Made by a program: the position numbers and the translations under genes. Below are positions 8,595-17,521 of a stretch of DNA of 64,000 nucleotides, in pieces (the stretch's first letter is position 1; each line of letters begins with the position of its first letter). The notes below the pieces were generated by a model. That model was given only the letters and a program-made list of their open reading frames with translations. It was not told the DNA's origin and did no database searches. The stretch is from an uncultured Gallionellaceae bacterium (GTDB lineage: Bacteria > Pseudomonadota > Gammaproteobacteria > Burkholderiales > Gallionellaceae), in the NCBI GenBank assembly GCA_903847155.1, contig CAINCU010000061.1, positions 1-64,000 of the forward strand. The letters are read 5' to 3'.

Positions 8595-10040
8595 TTACGC
8601 CTTCAACGCCACGAGTACTTCATCCAGCATCTTCTTGGCATCGCCGAACAACATGCGGTTGTTCTCTTTGTAGAACAGCGGATTGTCCACGCCCGCATAG
8701 CCGGAGGCCATGCTGCGTTTCATCACGATGGAGGTCTTGGCTTTCCACACTTCCAGCACCGGCATACCGGCGATGGGGCTGCTCGGATCTTCCTGCGCGG
8801 CGGGATTCACGATGTCGTTGGCACCGATCACCATGGCGACATCGGTGTTCGGGAAGTCCGCGTTGAGTTCGTCCATCTCCATCACGATGTCGTAAGGCAC
8901 TCTGGCTTCGGCCAACAGCACGTTCATGTGACCTGGCATACGTCCGGCGACCGGATGGATGCCGAAGCGCACGTTGACACCTTTTTCGCGCAACAGTTGG
9001 GTGATCTCGTACACCGTGTGCTGCGCCTGTGCCACCGCCATGCCATAACCCGGCACGATGATGACATTCTTGGCATCCCGCAGCAGCTCTGCGGTATCGA
9101 CCGCACTGATCGCCACCACTTCGCCTGCTGGTTGTCCGTCGCCGCTCGCCTTAACCACTGTACCGCCAGCAGTGCCGAAGCCGCCCGCGATAACGCTGAT
9201 GAAGTTGCGGTTCATCGCGCGACACATGATGTAGGACAGGATCGCACCGCTCGAACCCACCAGCGCGCCGGTGACGATCAACAGGTCGTTATTCAGCATG
9301 AAGCCGGTCGCCGCAGCCGCCCAACCGGAGTAGCTATTGAGCATGGACACCACCACTGGCATATCGGCACCGCCGATAGCCATCACCATGTGGATACCGA
9401 ACAGCAGCGCGATCACGGTCATCACGGTGAGACCTATCATGCCTGCGCTCACCGTTTCAGCATGCAGGAATTGCCAGCCGAAACCGATGACCACCAGCAG
9501 TCCCAGCAGATTCATAAAGTGACGACCCGGCAGCAGCAGCGGCTTGCCGCCGATCTTGCCCGAAAGCTTGCCGAAGGCGATGATGGAACCGGAGAAAGTC
9601 ACGGCACCGATCAGGATGCCAACGTAAATTTCGATTTCATGAATAGCCTTTTCCGCATCCGTGAGAGGGATACTTTTCCCGTCGACCAACTGGAAAGTCG
9701 CTGCCGGATCGATGTAATTCGCAAATCCGACCAGGCAGGCGGCAAGACCGACCATGCTGTGCATCAACGCAACCAGTTCCGGCATTTGCGTCATTTGCAC
9801 CTTGCGTGCGGCGTAAAGTCCAACGCTGCCACCCACCAACATCGCACCGATAATCCATGGCAGACCGGCCATCGTGACGCGCGGGCCGAACACCGTCGCC
9901 AGTACGGCAATGGTCATGCCGATCATGCCGTAGAGATTGCCGCGCCGCGAGGACTCGGGATGAGAAAGACCGCCGAGACTCAGGATAAAGAGAATGGTCG
10001 CGCCAATATACGAGACAGTTGCCAAACTTGAAGACATCAT
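8595..10040 (-). CDS. pntB: NAD(P) transhydrogenase subunit beta
   Basis: A 481-residue subunit of the proton-translocating transhydrogenase, which passes hydride from NADH to NADP at the expense of proton motive force. The first two thirds hold about nine membrane helices, including [12 protein letters not shown] and [20 protein letters not shown]. The C-terminal NADP-binding domain III carries [48 protein letters not shown] and [13 protein letters not shown]. Length matches E. coli PntB (about 460). It follows pntA by 12 bp. NADPH made here could feed biosynthesis and the NADP-isocitrate dehydrogenase at 50.6 kb. Confidence 0.97.
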   Translation of the reverse strand: MMSSSLATVSYIGATILFILSLGGLSHPESSRRGNLYGMIGMTIAVLATVFGPRVTMAGLPWIIGAMLVGGSVGLYAARKVQMTQMPELVALMHSMVGLAACLVGFANYIDPAATFQLVDGKSIPLTDAEKAIHEIEIYVGILIGAVTFSGSIIAFGKLSGKIGGKPLLLPGRHFMNLLGLLVVIGFGWQFLHAETVSAGMIGLTVMTVIALLFGIHMVMAIGGADMPVVVSMLNSYSGWAAAATGFMLNNDLLIVTGALVGSSGAILSYIMCRAMNRNFISVIAGGFGTAGGTVVKASGDGQPAGEVVAISAVDTAELLRDAKNVIIVPGYGMAVAQAQHTVYEITQLLREKGVNVRFGIHPVAGRMPGHMNVLLAEARVPYDIVMEMDELNADFPNTDVAMVIGANDIVNPAAQEDPSSPIAGMPVLEVWKAKTSIVMKRSMASGYAGVDNPLFYKENNRMLFGDAKKMLDEVLVALKA

Positions 10041-10052
10041 GATGATTTATCC

Positions 10053-11630
10053 TTATTTGCGGAACATCGACAGCATGCGTCGGGTGACGGCGAAGCCGCC
10101 GAACATATTGACTGCGGTAAGTGCAATGCCTGCGACTGCCAGCCAGCGTATCCAGCCATCCGGGCGATCCAGGCCTAACATCAGCGGCGGCGCGATCTGC
10201 ACCAGCGCGCCGATGGCGATGATGCTGGAAATCGCGTTGGTCACGCTCATCAGCGGCGTATGCAGGGCCGGTGTGACGTTCCACACCACCATGTAGCCGA
10301 TGAAACAGGCAAGCACGAACACCGTGAAGTGGCCAAGGAAAGCTGCTGGAGCGTAAGCACCGATGAGCAGGAACATCAGCGCGGCAACGCCGAAGATCGC
10401 CGCAGTCTTGCCAGCCGAGGCCGGAGCGCCGCCACCACCATGACCGTGCGCGGAAGGCGCAACAGCTGGCTTGGCCGCCGGTTTAGCCGGAGCTGCCGCC
10501 AGTTTCGGTGCAGGCGCAGGCCAGGTGACCACGCCATCCTTGATGACCGTCAGGCCGCGAATGGCATCGTCGTCCATATTGACGTTGATGATGCCGTCCT
10601 TGGTCTTGCACAACTCTTCGCTCAAGCGGAACAGATTGGTGGCATACAGAGTGGAAGACTGCCTGGCCAAACGACTATTCAGATCGGTGTAACCAACGAT
10701 GGTCACGCCATGCTTCACCACCACTTGGCCGGGCTCGGTCAGTTCGCAATTTCCGCCCCGCTCTGCAGCCATGTCAACGATGACGCTACCCGGCTTCATG
10801 CTCTGCACCATCTCGGCGGTAATCAGCTTGGGTGCGGGCTTACCCGGGATCAATGCAGTGGTGATGATGATGTCCACTTCCTTGGCTTGCTTGGCGTACA
10901 TATCGCGCTGCGCTTGCTGGAAGCCCTCACTCATCACCTTGGCGTAACCACCACCACCTTCTTCCTCATATTCGACTTTCACGAATTCGCCGCCCAGGGA
11001 TTTGACCTGGTCGGCCACTTCGGCGCGGGTGTCGTTGGCGCGCACGATAGCGCCCAGACCAGCGGCGGTGCCGATGGCAGCCAAGCCGGCCACGCCCGCA
11101 CCGGCGATGAAGACCTTGGCCGGAGGCACTTTGCCCGCAGCCGTGATCTGGCCGTTAAAGAAGCGGCCAAAGACATTGGCGGCCTCGATGACGGCGCGGT
11201 AGCCGGCGACACCGGCCTGTGAGGTCAGCGCGTCCATCTTCTGGGCGCGGCTCAACATGCGCGGCAGACAGTCGATGGCCAGCACAGTGGCCTTCTTCGC
11301 TGCCAGTTGTTGCATCAGTTCTGGATTCTGCGCGGGCCAGATAAAGCCGATCAAATGGCCGCCTTCGCGCAAGAGGCCGACTTCCTCCGTCGTCGGTACG
11401 CTCACCTTGAAAACGATGTCGGACGCGGCCCACAGCTTGGCCGCTCCCTCAATAATCTCAGCACCGGCGGCGCGGTAGGTATCGTCACTAAAGTTTGCCG
11501 CATCTCCGGCACCGGATTCAACCGCCACCTTAAAGCCCAGCTTGATGAGCTTCTCGACGACTTCCGGCACGGTAGCAACGCGCTTTTCCCCAGCGGCTAT
11601 TTCACGGGGAACTCCTATCAATAAAGGCAT
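10053..11630 (-). CDS. pntA: NAD(P) transhydrogenase subunit alpha
   Basis: A 525-residue subunit containing the NAD-binding domain I (about 1-370), which begins MPLLIGVPREIAAGEKRVAT and has the dinucleotide motif VFIAGAGVAGLAAIGTA, then an Ala-Pro-Lys linker (about 380-415) with a short His/Gly patch HGHGGGG, and four C-terminal helices (about 420-520). This is the fused E. coli-type arrangement rather than the split PntAA/PntAB form. Promoter and leader lie in the 545-bp gap upstream. It forms a dimer of alpha-beta pairs with PntB in the inner membrane. Confidence 0.97.
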   Translation of the reverse strand: MPLLIGVPREIAAGEKRVATVPEVVEKLIKLGFKVAVESGAGDAANFSDDTYRAAGAEIIEGAAKLWAASDIVFKVSVPTTEEVGLLREGGHLIGFIWPAQNPELMQQLAAKKATVLAIDCLPRMLSRAQKMDALTSQAGVAGYRAVIEAANVFGRFFNGQITAAGKVPPAKVFIAGAGVAGLAAIGTAAGLGAIVRANDTRAEVADQVKSLGGEFVKVEYEEEGGGGYAKVMSEGFQQAQRDMYAKQAKEVDIIITTALIPGKPAPKLITAEMVQSMKPGSVIVDMAAERGGNCELTEPGQVVVKHGVTIVGYTDLNSRLARQSSTLYATNLFRLSEELCKTKDGIINVNMDDDAIRGLTVIKDGVVTWPAPAPKLAAAPAKPAAKPAVAPSAHGHGGGGAPASAGKTAAIFGVAALMFLLIGAYAPAAFLGHFTVFVLACFIGYMVVWNVTPALHTPLMSVTNAISSIIAIGALVQIAPPLMLGLDRPDGWIRWLAVAGIALTAVNMFGGFAVTRRMLSMFRK

Positions 11631-11938
11631 GTAGTTTTCCGTTTCACTAAAATTATTCTGGATTGTTTTGTGCGATACCAGACTTCCTGTCCGGTCGCGC
11701 GACCTATTTCTTAAACATGTGCTTAACCATTCCCGTTAACACATGCTACCCACCTGCTTGCTCAACACAACAAAAATGCCCTTAACTACCGGGCGGGATT
11801 TGTTCGGATGGGGATTATATACGAGCTTTTTTCTTTTCCGCACGGCATTGTTCGCTCGAAAATGAAAGGTGTATCAATCGTGCAATTCATTATTAAGCAG
11901 GGCTATATTTGCCGGGCGCGAGCCATAAGAAATGTCAC

Positions 11939-11966
11939 AAAAAAGCGTGGACATGCCACGCTCATT
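11939..11966 (-). terminator. Rho-independent terminator for the tonB-exbBD operon
   Basis: On the minus strand, GCGTGG and CCACGC form a 6-bp stem around a short loop, directly followed by six T residues. It lies about 215 bp downstream of the exbD stop, the only minus-strand gene upstream of it. A weaker T run on the other side could make it bidirectional. Confidence 0.6.
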
Positions 11967-12033
11967 TTTGAAATCGGGATAATTTTGCTACGGTGCGTGA
12001 AAACGCCATGCATCAATTTATCTTACCTACCTG

Positions 12034-12109
12034 CGTGCAGATGCCCGTCAATTGGCGTTCTGCATCATAAGCATAGCGCAGATTGCCTATTGACGGGCAT
12101 CTTCACGAG
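12034..12109. repeat. Fully palindromic variant of the dispersed repeat
   Basis: GATGCCCGTCAATTGGCG on one side and CTATTGACGGGCATC on the other are reverse complements, as are TTCTGCATCA and its partner GCAGA. In the other copies the two arms both read GCCCGT in the same direction; here they are in true inverted order. The result is a much stronger hairpin. Confidence 0.75.
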
Positions 12110-12175
12110 GCGCTCCGAATGAAAACTTTTTTCGCCGTCGCATCTGGCGCAATAGCGACCGCGCCCTACCGCTGG

Positions 12176-12586
12176 CTATTTGGAAACCGTCAGGAACGAT
12201 AACTTGCTCACACCGGCTTTCTGCGCAATGGCCATGACTTGCGCCACCCGCCCGTAATTCACCGCTTCGTCGGCCTGTATCTGCAACTGGAACTGAGGAT
12301 CGACAGCACGGCTTTTTAGCATATCTGCCAAGCCTTCATCGCTCAGGTGCGCCGATTCGAGCGACACTTCGCCCTTGGCATCAATCGCCAGACTGACCTT
12401 TTGCAGTTTGTCGTCATGCGCCACGGCTGTGGTCTTGGGCAAGTTGATCTTGAGCGATTGCGGCGCCAGCAACGGTGCGGTGATGATGAACACCACCAGC
12501 AGCACCAGCATCACATCGACCAGCGGCGTGACGTTGATCTCGCTCATCATGCTGCCGCTTTCCTGCGAAGAATTCCCGAATGACAT
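12176..12586 (-). CDS. exbD: Biopolymer transport protein ExbD/TolR family
   Basis: A 136-residue inner-membrane protein with one N-terminal helix and a periplasmic domain. The motif MMSEINVTPLVDVMLVLLVVF is cut here to its core: NVTPLVDVMLVLL contains the conserved membrane Asp that takes part in proton-driven energising of TonB. It ends the tonB-exbB-exbD operon, 7 bp after exbB. Length is normal for the family. Confidence 0.93.
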   Translation of the reverse strand: MSFGNSSQESGSMMSEINVTPLVDVMLVLLVVFIITAPLLAPQSLKINLPKTTAVAHDDKLQKVSLAIDAKGEVSLESAHLSDEGLADMLKSRAVDPQFQLQIQADEAVNYGRVAQVMAIAQKAGVSKLSFLTVSK

Positions 12587-12593
12587 GCTTACC

Positions 12594-13250
12594 TCACAAT
12601 TTGTAATCGTGTTTCTGCGCCAGGCGCATGAAGTCGTGCGCGAAATTCTCCAGATCGGTCACGTGTACTTTCAGGCGGCGCAGGAAGAAGTTGTAGGCCA
12701 GCACCGCGGGTAGCGCGGTGGCGATACCGATGGCAGTGGCGACCAGCGCTTCACCTATCGGCCCGGCTACCACGTCCAGCGAGGCCGAGCCGCTACTGCC
12801 GATATTTTGCAGCGCATGCATGATGCCCCACACTGTGCCGAACAGGCCGACGAAGGGCGCGGTGGAGCCGATGCTTGCCAGCTCCGCCAGGCCGCGCTCG
12901 TGAAAGCGCTGGATGTTCTGCAACTGCTGGCGCAACTGGCGTTCCAGCACGTCGTGCGGCGCGCCCAGATGCTGCAAGTCGTGTTGCGCTTCGTTCAGAG
13001 TCTTCAGCTCGGCGAATCCTGCCTGTGCCAGACGAGCGATATCGCCCCGGCTATCCTGCGCCACCTTCTCCGCTTCGCTCCACTCGCGCACCGCCCAAAA
13101 CCGTTCATTGAATGCGCGGTCATATTGCTTGGCTTGCCATTGCTTCCTCAGCTTGAACAAGGCAATTGACCAAGTCGTGATAGACAACACGATCAGCAAT
13201 ATCAGGGTCGCAAGAACGATGGGGGAGTTGACGTGAAACAGACTGCTCAT
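12594..13250 (-). CDS. exbB: Biopolymer transport protein ExbB (MotA/TolQ/ExbB family)
   Basis: A 218-residue protein with an N-terminal helix (about 12-32), a long cytoplasmic coiled region (about 35-110), and two further helices. The signature GLFGTVWGIMHALQNIG and GEALVATAIGIATALPAVLAYNFF are the channel-forming segments of the proton-conducting pentamer. Its ATG overlaps the tonB stop by four bases. With ExbD and TonB it powers uptake through outer-membrane TonB-dependent receptors. Confidence 0.95.
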   Translation of the reverse strand: MSSLFHVNSPIVLATLILLIVLSITTWSIALFKLRKQWQAKQYDRAFNERFWAVREWSEAEKVAQDSRGDIARLAQAGFAELKTLNEAQHDLQHLGAPHDVLERQLRQQLQNIQRFHERGLAELASIGSTAPFVGLFGTVWGIMHALQNIGSSGSASLDVVAGPIGEALVATAIGIATALPAVLAYNFFLRRLKVHVTDLENFAHDFMRLAQKHDYKL

Positions 13251-13894
13251 GCTGCGCTATCCTCTAACGAAAATTTAATGGTAATCGAAAACCACTGGGT
13301 AACGGGATGCCCTAAATGACGCGCCGGAGTGAAACGCCAGGTCTTCACTGTCTGTAGCGCGGCGTTATCGAGAATGTCATGACCGCTGCCGGTCTCCAGC
13401 TTCACCTGCCCGGCACGACCTTCCGCCAGCACTTCAACGTTCAACACCACCTTGCCCTGATAACCCATGCGCTGCGCCACCAGCGGATATGGCGGGCGCG
13501 GATTATTGAGGTAGGCGGCCTTGTAATCCGGCTCGGCATCCAACTGCACCGGCGATGGCGGCGTAGCGGCAACCTGCGGCGCGGGCGCAACTTCCTGCTT
13601 CGCCACCGGCTCAGCGGCAGGCAACGGCTCCGGTTCGACCTCACGCGGTTTGGGTTTGGGCTGCGGGGCGACATCGGCCTGTTGCATCTGCATGTTGGCA
13701 AACGAAATCGACATCTCGTTAATCAATACGGCAGGCGCTTCCGGTTGCAACAGAAAGGCGGTGAACAACAACAGGTGCAGCAGGACAACCACACCGACCA
13801 CGGAAATTCGATCACGTAGCGGCGTTCTTTCCGGCGGATAGGCATACTGCGAATACATTTCCAGCGACCCTGCAAAATTCATAACGGCTGCCAT
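13247..13894 (-). CDS. tonB: TonB energy-transducing protein
   Basis: About 215 residues. A single membrane anchor (VVGVVVLLHLLLFTAFLL) is followed by a Pro/Lys/Glu-rich periplasmic spacer (PKPKPREVEPEPLP) and a C-terminal TonB domain with YPLVAQRMGYQGKVVLNVEV and KTWRFTPAR. It links ExbBD to outer-membrane receptors. The start is uncertain: the ATG at 13894 has GAGGGG about ten bases ahead, while 13882 and 13858 are also possible and 13945 would need a TTG. First gene of the operon. No TonB-dependent receptor lies nearby, so this may be a general-purpose copy. Confidence 0.92.
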   Translation of the reverse strand: MAAVMNFAGSLEMYSQYAYPPERTPLRDRISVVGVVVLLHLLLFTAFLLQPEAPAVLINEMSISFANMQMQQADVAPQPKPKPREVEPEPLPAAEPVAKQEVAPAPQVAATPPSPVQLDAEPDYKAAYLNNPRPPYPLVAQRMGYQGKVVLNVEVLAEGRAGQVKLETGSGHDILDNAALQTVKTWRFTPARHLGHPVTQWFSITIKFSLEDSAA

Positions 13895-14030
13895 GCTATC
13901 AGCGCCCCTCGACTGTTGCCATGATTGCGCGATGACCGCCTTCAAATATACGCAATTGCCAAGCCTTTCCTGCCGGAGTCAATAAAGTATCACGTACCAT
14001 TTCGGTGAGCTGCCGGCATGCAGGCGGCGC

Positions 14031-14717
14031 TTAACTTTCCATCAGGTTTTTGTAAATAAAGTATTGCAGGGTATTGCGCTCATTGTCATCCGCCTGCACG
14101 AACTCCAGACCGCATGTAATCAGCCGTTCGCCACCGCCACTTTCTGCTGTGAAATTTTCATTGCGAATGGTTGCCTGTAACACGATCAGTTGGTCTACTC
14201 CGTCCACGGGCAAGCGAAAACTCACCCCGACTTCATCACCCACTACGCCAAACGAAATTCTGGTTTGAATCCGCGCACCGGAAATACTCAAATCCTCAAG
14301 AGTCGCCGCTGTCGGCTGCTCGATATTCTTCGATTTGATCGAGCACACCAATCTGATTTTGATGCGCATGGCGCTGCGCATATTGATGGCGCGAATCTGC
14401 TGCGGATAAGAAAGATGCAGGTACGGGTATGGCGTGAGGCTGACATCGATCACTTCGGCGGTGAACTCGTAGGTTTTGGTTCCCGAAAAACCGCGAACCA
14501 GATAACTTTCCCCCTTTTTGACGAACAGCAGTTTTTCATCCTGCATCGGGTGCGAAACCAGCACGCTCTTTTTGTTCAAGTAGCCGATGAGTTTCACATA
14601 GTAGCGATTCTTCGCAGAAGAAAAATCCTGCAATTGAACGACATCGCCGATCCCGATCTTTATCGAATGCAAATCACTCAGCTCGGATTGCTTGTTTGAA
14701 ATCACAGCTCCGTCCAC
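14031..14717 (-). CDS. YcgR-like flagellar-brake/PilZ cyclic-di-GMP effector
   Basis: A 228-residue cytoplasmic protein. The N-terminal half (about 15-110) resembles the PilZN/YcgR domain (IGIGDVVQLQ, VSHPMQDEKLLFVKKGESYLVRG). The C-terminal PilZ domain starts with RSAMRIKIRL, the arginine motif, and DLSISGARI, the D-x-S-x-x-G motif; together they bind cyclic-di-GMP. Such proteins slow flagellar motors or control surface behaviour. It is alone here, so the output is inferred. It may be a receptor for signals from the GGDEF-EAL and HD-GYP proteins in this window. Confidence 0.85.
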   Translation of the reverse strand: MDGAVISNKQSELSDLHSIKIGIGDVVQLQDFSSAKNRYYVKLIGYLNKKSVLVSHPMQDEKLLFVKKGESYLVRGFSGTKTYEFTAEVIDVSLTPYPYLHLSYPQQIRAINMRSAMRIKIRLVCSIKSKNIEQPTAATLEDLSISGARIQTRISFGVVGDEVGVSFRLPVDGVDQLIVLQATIRNENFTAESGGGERLITCGLEFVQADDNERNTLQYFIYKNLMES

Positions 14718-14748
14718 TGAATCTCTTCCTTCGTCACTTAAGTGAGCA

Positions 14749-15075
14749 CTATGAAGCTGAAGCGTTTGTAATCAACTTCTTCAACTCGCCTTTCTCAAAC
14801 AAGTCTTTCATGATGTCCGAACCGCCAATCAATTCGCCCTTGATATAGAGCTGGGGAAATGTCGGCCAGTCGGCATAGAACTTCAGGTTGTCGTAAGCCT
14901 CCTTGTCCGCCATCACATTCACTGCGACATAATCCTTGACCCCGCAGTCTTTAAGCAGTTGCGCAGCCAAACCGGAAAATCTGCATTGCGGAAATTGCGG
15001 CGTGCCCTTCATGTACAGCACGATATTGTTGGTGGTAACGGTCTGCTTGATTTTATCCAGCGCATTTTGATCCAT
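14749..15075 (-). CDS. grxD: Monothiol glutaredoxin, Grx4 family
   Basis: A 108-residue CGFS-like glutaredoxin with MKGTPQFPQCRFSG. Here the active site is CRFS, not the usual CGFS: Arg replaces Gly after the catalytic Cys. WPTFPQLYIKGELIGGSDI is the glutathione-binding region. The family carries a bridging [2Fe-2S] cluster and delivers it to targets, often with BolA. The ATG at 15075 has a GGAG six bases ahead; the longer frame would need a TTG. It sits 19 bp after the BolA gene, its usual partner. Confidence 0.92.
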   Translation of the reverse strand: MDQNALDKIKQTVTTNNIVLYMKGTPQFPQCRFSGLAAQLLKDCGVKDYVAVNVMADKEAYDNLKFYADWPTFPQLYIKGELIGGSDIMKDLFEKGELKKLITNASAS

Positions 15076-15094
15076 AATTTTCTCCAATATTCTT

Positions 15095-15331
15095 TCAAGT
15101 TCGATTTGCCCACTGCTCGGGCGTGAAAGTTTTCATAGATAACGCATGTATCTCGTCCATCTTGTCCGCCAAAGCACGGTAGACGACTTGATGCTGTTGC
15201 AACACACCTTTGCCTGCAAAAGCCTTGCTCACGATCACCGCCTCGAAATGGCGGCCATCGCCCTCGACATGAATGTGTTCGCAGACCAGCCCTTGCTGAA
15301 TGTAAGCCTTGACGTTATCAGGTGTCACCAT
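15095..15331 (-). CDS. BolA/IbaG family protein
   Basis: A 78-residue BolA-fold protein (class-II KH-like) with the conserved HFEAVIVSKAFAGKGVLQQHQVVYRAL and a C-terminal HALSMKTFTPEQW. It is probably a [2Fe-2S] assembly or sensing partner of the downstream monothiol glutaredoxin, since GrxD-BolA heterodimers are well known. The short length and second motif fit IbaG (YrbA) better than long BolA. Same strand and 19 bp from grxD, so co-transcribed. Confidence 0.88.
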   Translation of the reverse strand: MVTPDNVKAYIQQGLVCEHIHVEGDGRHFEAVIVSKAFAGKGVLQQHQVVYRALADKMDEIHALSMKTFTPEQWANRT

Positions 15332-15395
15332 ATTTTAATTCCTCGAAATTCCCGCGTGCAGCGTTTCATTAGCTTCCCATAAACCCAAACATAGT

Positions 15396-16565
15396 TTACT
15401 CCTGCGGCCAATAAGCCGTGGCGATGCCTTCGCCCAGATCGGCCTCGATCAAACGCCGACGCACTTCAAGTAAACGAGCTATCAGTGCGGGTTCTGCCGC
15501 GCCGTAAGCATCGGCATCCGGCGTGCGATTCACCACCACACCGAGCAACTCGGTGATGGCATTGCCGATGGAATTCTGGCTGATGGTCACGATCAGCTTG
15601 CCCGCATCGTTGCGGTAGATGAGCTGCTTGAACGCAGGCTGCCAGCGAATGGCATTGGCGTATTTCGCATCCACGATACACAAGTCGCGCACCTTCTTTG
15701 CAGTCTTCATGAAATCGTTGTTGAACAACAGCACGCTTTCCACTTCTTCCGGGAAATAGGCATCCGGCAACATCGGTGAATTGCGCGAAGAGACCTGCGA
15801 GAAGAAGGTGCGGTAGAAATCGATAAAACCTTTCAGCACCTCGTCGTATTCTTTCCAGAAATGTACATTTTTCAGCGCATCCGCCCCGCCCTGAATTTCC
15901 CAGCTGGGCAAACCCTGCGGGTAGCCGGTCAACCCGATACGCGCATCGTCCTCGCTCGCCGGTTTGAGAATTTTCAAGTCCAGTGCCTTGTCGAAGAACT
16001 CGCGATACACGTCGCGCATATAGGCCTGAAACAGGCTGTGCTGGCCGCCATCGGTCAGGTTGGGATTATGGGTATCAGCCTGTTTCGCATCGCGCAATAC
16101 ATCCTTGGGGAAAACGATGAAGTGGTTGTGCAGCATGCGGATGCTGGGCACGCCGGGCGACGTCAACGGCCAGGTCGCATCCAGACTCGCCTCGCCCGCC
16201 AGAATCAGCGCCTCATCGGGATCGGGATATTGCTCCAGCATGTAGTCGATGATGATCTGGTTCATGCGGTTCCATACATGTTTCACATTCGCATCAACCT
16301 GCGTGCGCCGCACCGGTCGTCCCAACGGGTTGAGAATGGTTTTGGACGTGTTGTAGATGATCGAGCAATCGAACTCGTTGCTGTGTCCCAATGCCTTGCG
16401 ATACAGCAACAAATTTTCCGAGTTCATCAGCAAGCCGTTGTTGTGCATCAGATCGTTCAGATTTTCCGTGCTGTTGAAAAACTCGTTGTGCTTCATCCCC
16501 TCCGGCACCACCAAAGGAATGGCTCTGAAAGGAGTGACTATTTCACGTGGTCCTGATTGCATCAT
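15396..16565 (-). CDS. Conserved protein of unknown function with HxHF motif
   Basis: A 389-residue soluble protein that I do not recognise. It has no signal peptide or membrane helix. The most notable segment is PSIRMLHNHFIVFPKDV (around residue 140), a histidine motif reminiscent of the HIT/GalT nucleotide-transferase fold, but the usual H-x-H-x-H triad is not complete. EYDEVLKGFIDFYRTFFSQV and IVTISQNSIGNAITELLGV look like helical core segments. Base and codon use match the neighbours, so there is no sign of recent transfer. It lies between the BolA and PPK2 genes on the same strand; a link to polyphosphate or nucleotide metabolism is only a guess. Confidence 0.6.
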   Translation of the reverse strand: MMQSGPREIVTPFRAIPLVVPEGMKHNEFFNSTENLNDLMHNNGLLMNSENLLLYRKALGHSNEFDCSIIYNTSKTILNPLGRPVRRTQVDANVKHVWNRMNQIIIDYMLEQYPDPDEALILAGEASLDATWPLTSPGVPSIRMLHNHFIVFPKDVLRDAKQADTHNPNLTDGGQHSLFQAYMRDVYREFFDKALDLKILKPASEDDARIGLTGYPQGLPSWEIQGGADALKNVHFWKEYDEVLKGFIDFYRTFFSQVSSRNSPMLPDAYFPEEVESVLLFNNDFMKTAKKVRDLCIVDAKYANAIRWQPAFKQLIYRNDAGKLIVTISQNSIGNAITELLGVVVNRTPDADAYGAAEPALIARLLEVRRRLIEADLGEGIATAYWPQE

Positions 16566-16603
16566 GTAATTCCTTAATTAAAAAATGATAAGTGCGTGCG
16601 CTG

Positions 16604-17503
16604 CTAATAGATTTTCGGAACGTAATTCTGTGAGGATTTCTTCGGGCGCTTGTAGCCAGTATTGGGCTGGCGCGGCGGCAGTTCGAGTTCGACAGGAATC
16701 AGGTCGGTGTAGGGAATCTGCTGCAACAGATGGGCGATGCAATTCAGGCGCGCTTTCTTTTTATCGTCCGCGTCTACTACGTACCAGGGTGTGAGTGTGG
16801 TATTGGTTCTGGCGAACATCTCATCTTTGGCTCTGGAATATTCGACCCAATGCTTACGCGATTCAATGTCCATCGGACTCAGTTTCCAACGCTTGATCGG
16901 GCTGCGCATCCGATCCTGAAAGCGCTTCTCCTGCTCCTCATCGTTCACCGAAAACCAATACTTGATGACATAAATACCGGAACGCACCAGCATCTCTTCA
17001 AACATCGGTGCGGAGCGCAAAAACTCTTCATGCTCTTCTTCCGTACAAAATCCCATGACACGTTCCACCCCTGCACGGTTGTACCAACTGCGATCGAACA
17101 GCACGATCTCGCCACCTGACGGCAGATGAGAAATATAGCGCTGAAAATACCACTGCCCGCGTTCTTTCTCGGTCGGCGTGCTCAAGGCAGCGACACGACA
17201 GACACGCGGGTTCAAACTTTCGGTGATGCGCTTGATGACGCCACCCTTGCCTGCCGCATCGCGTCCTTCAAAAATGACCGCCACTTTGAGACCTTGCAGC
17301 CGCACCCATTCCTGCAGCTTGATGAGTTCAAACTGCAGATGCGCGATCTCCTCAATGTATTTGTAATCTTTCGGCGGCTTGCGCAGCTTGGCTCGTCCGG
17401 CTGCATGCCAGTATGACTCGACAGCGGCTTCTTCCTTGGCATCCTTTTTGACTTCGCCCATATTCTCCGGCACTGCATTCTTCATTTTCTTCATGTTCAT
17501 CAC
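16604..17503 (-). CDS. ppk2: Polyphosphate kinase 2 family protein
   Basis: A 299-residue cytoplasmic PPK2, which uses polyphosphate to phosphorylate nucleoside mono- or diphosphates (or the reverse). Walker A is FEGRDAAGKGG, Walker B is LFDRSWYNRAGVE, and the lid contains RSPIKRWKLSPMD. The one-domain length fits class I PPK2 (NDP kinases). An acidic and basic N-terminal tail (about 1-45) precedes the core. Several in-frame ATGs exist at the start; 17503 is the first with a plausible AGGACAG-like site ahead. Next to an unrecognised 120-residue gene on the same strand. Confidence 0.93.
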   Translation of the reverse strand: MMNMKKMKNAVPENMGEVKKDAKEEAAVESYWHAAGRAKLRKPPKDYKYIEEIAHLQFELIKLQEWVRLQGLKVAVIFEGRDAAGKGGVIKRITESLNPRVCRVAALSTPTEKERGQWYFQRYISHLPSGGEIVLFDRSWYNRAGVERVMGFCTEEEHEEFLRSAPMFEEMLVRSGIYVIKYWFSVNDEEQEKRFQDRMRSPIKRWKLSPMDIESRKHWVEYSRAKDEMFARTNTTLTPWYVVDADDKKKARLNCIAHLLQQIPYTDLIPVELELPPRQPNTGYKRPKKSSQNYVPKIY

Positions 17504-17521
17504 CGACTGTCCTTTCTGTCT

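Larger units (their letters stand above)
11631..12175. other. Gene-free region between exbD and pntA
   Basis: 545 bp without a supported gene. It holds a terminator-like hairpin (11939-11966), a fully palindromic variant of the dispersed repeat (12034-12109), and presumably the pntA promoter within the last 150 bp. The weak open frame at 11808-12122 has no family resemblance and runs through the repeat, so it is not called. Confidence 0.6.

Noticed and set aside
8592-10031. Long open frame of 479 codons on the plus strand opposite pntB
   Set aside because: It is the antisense shadow of pntB. The product is His/Asp/Arg-rich low-complexity sequence with no family features.
10260-11222. 320-codon plus-strand frame opposite pntA
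   Set aside because: Antisense shadow of a strongly conserved gene, with the same His/Gln-rich composition.
11808-12122. 104-codon plus-strand frame in the exbD-pntA gap
   Set aside because: It crosses a terminator hairpin and a palindromic repeat, and the product matches no known pattern.
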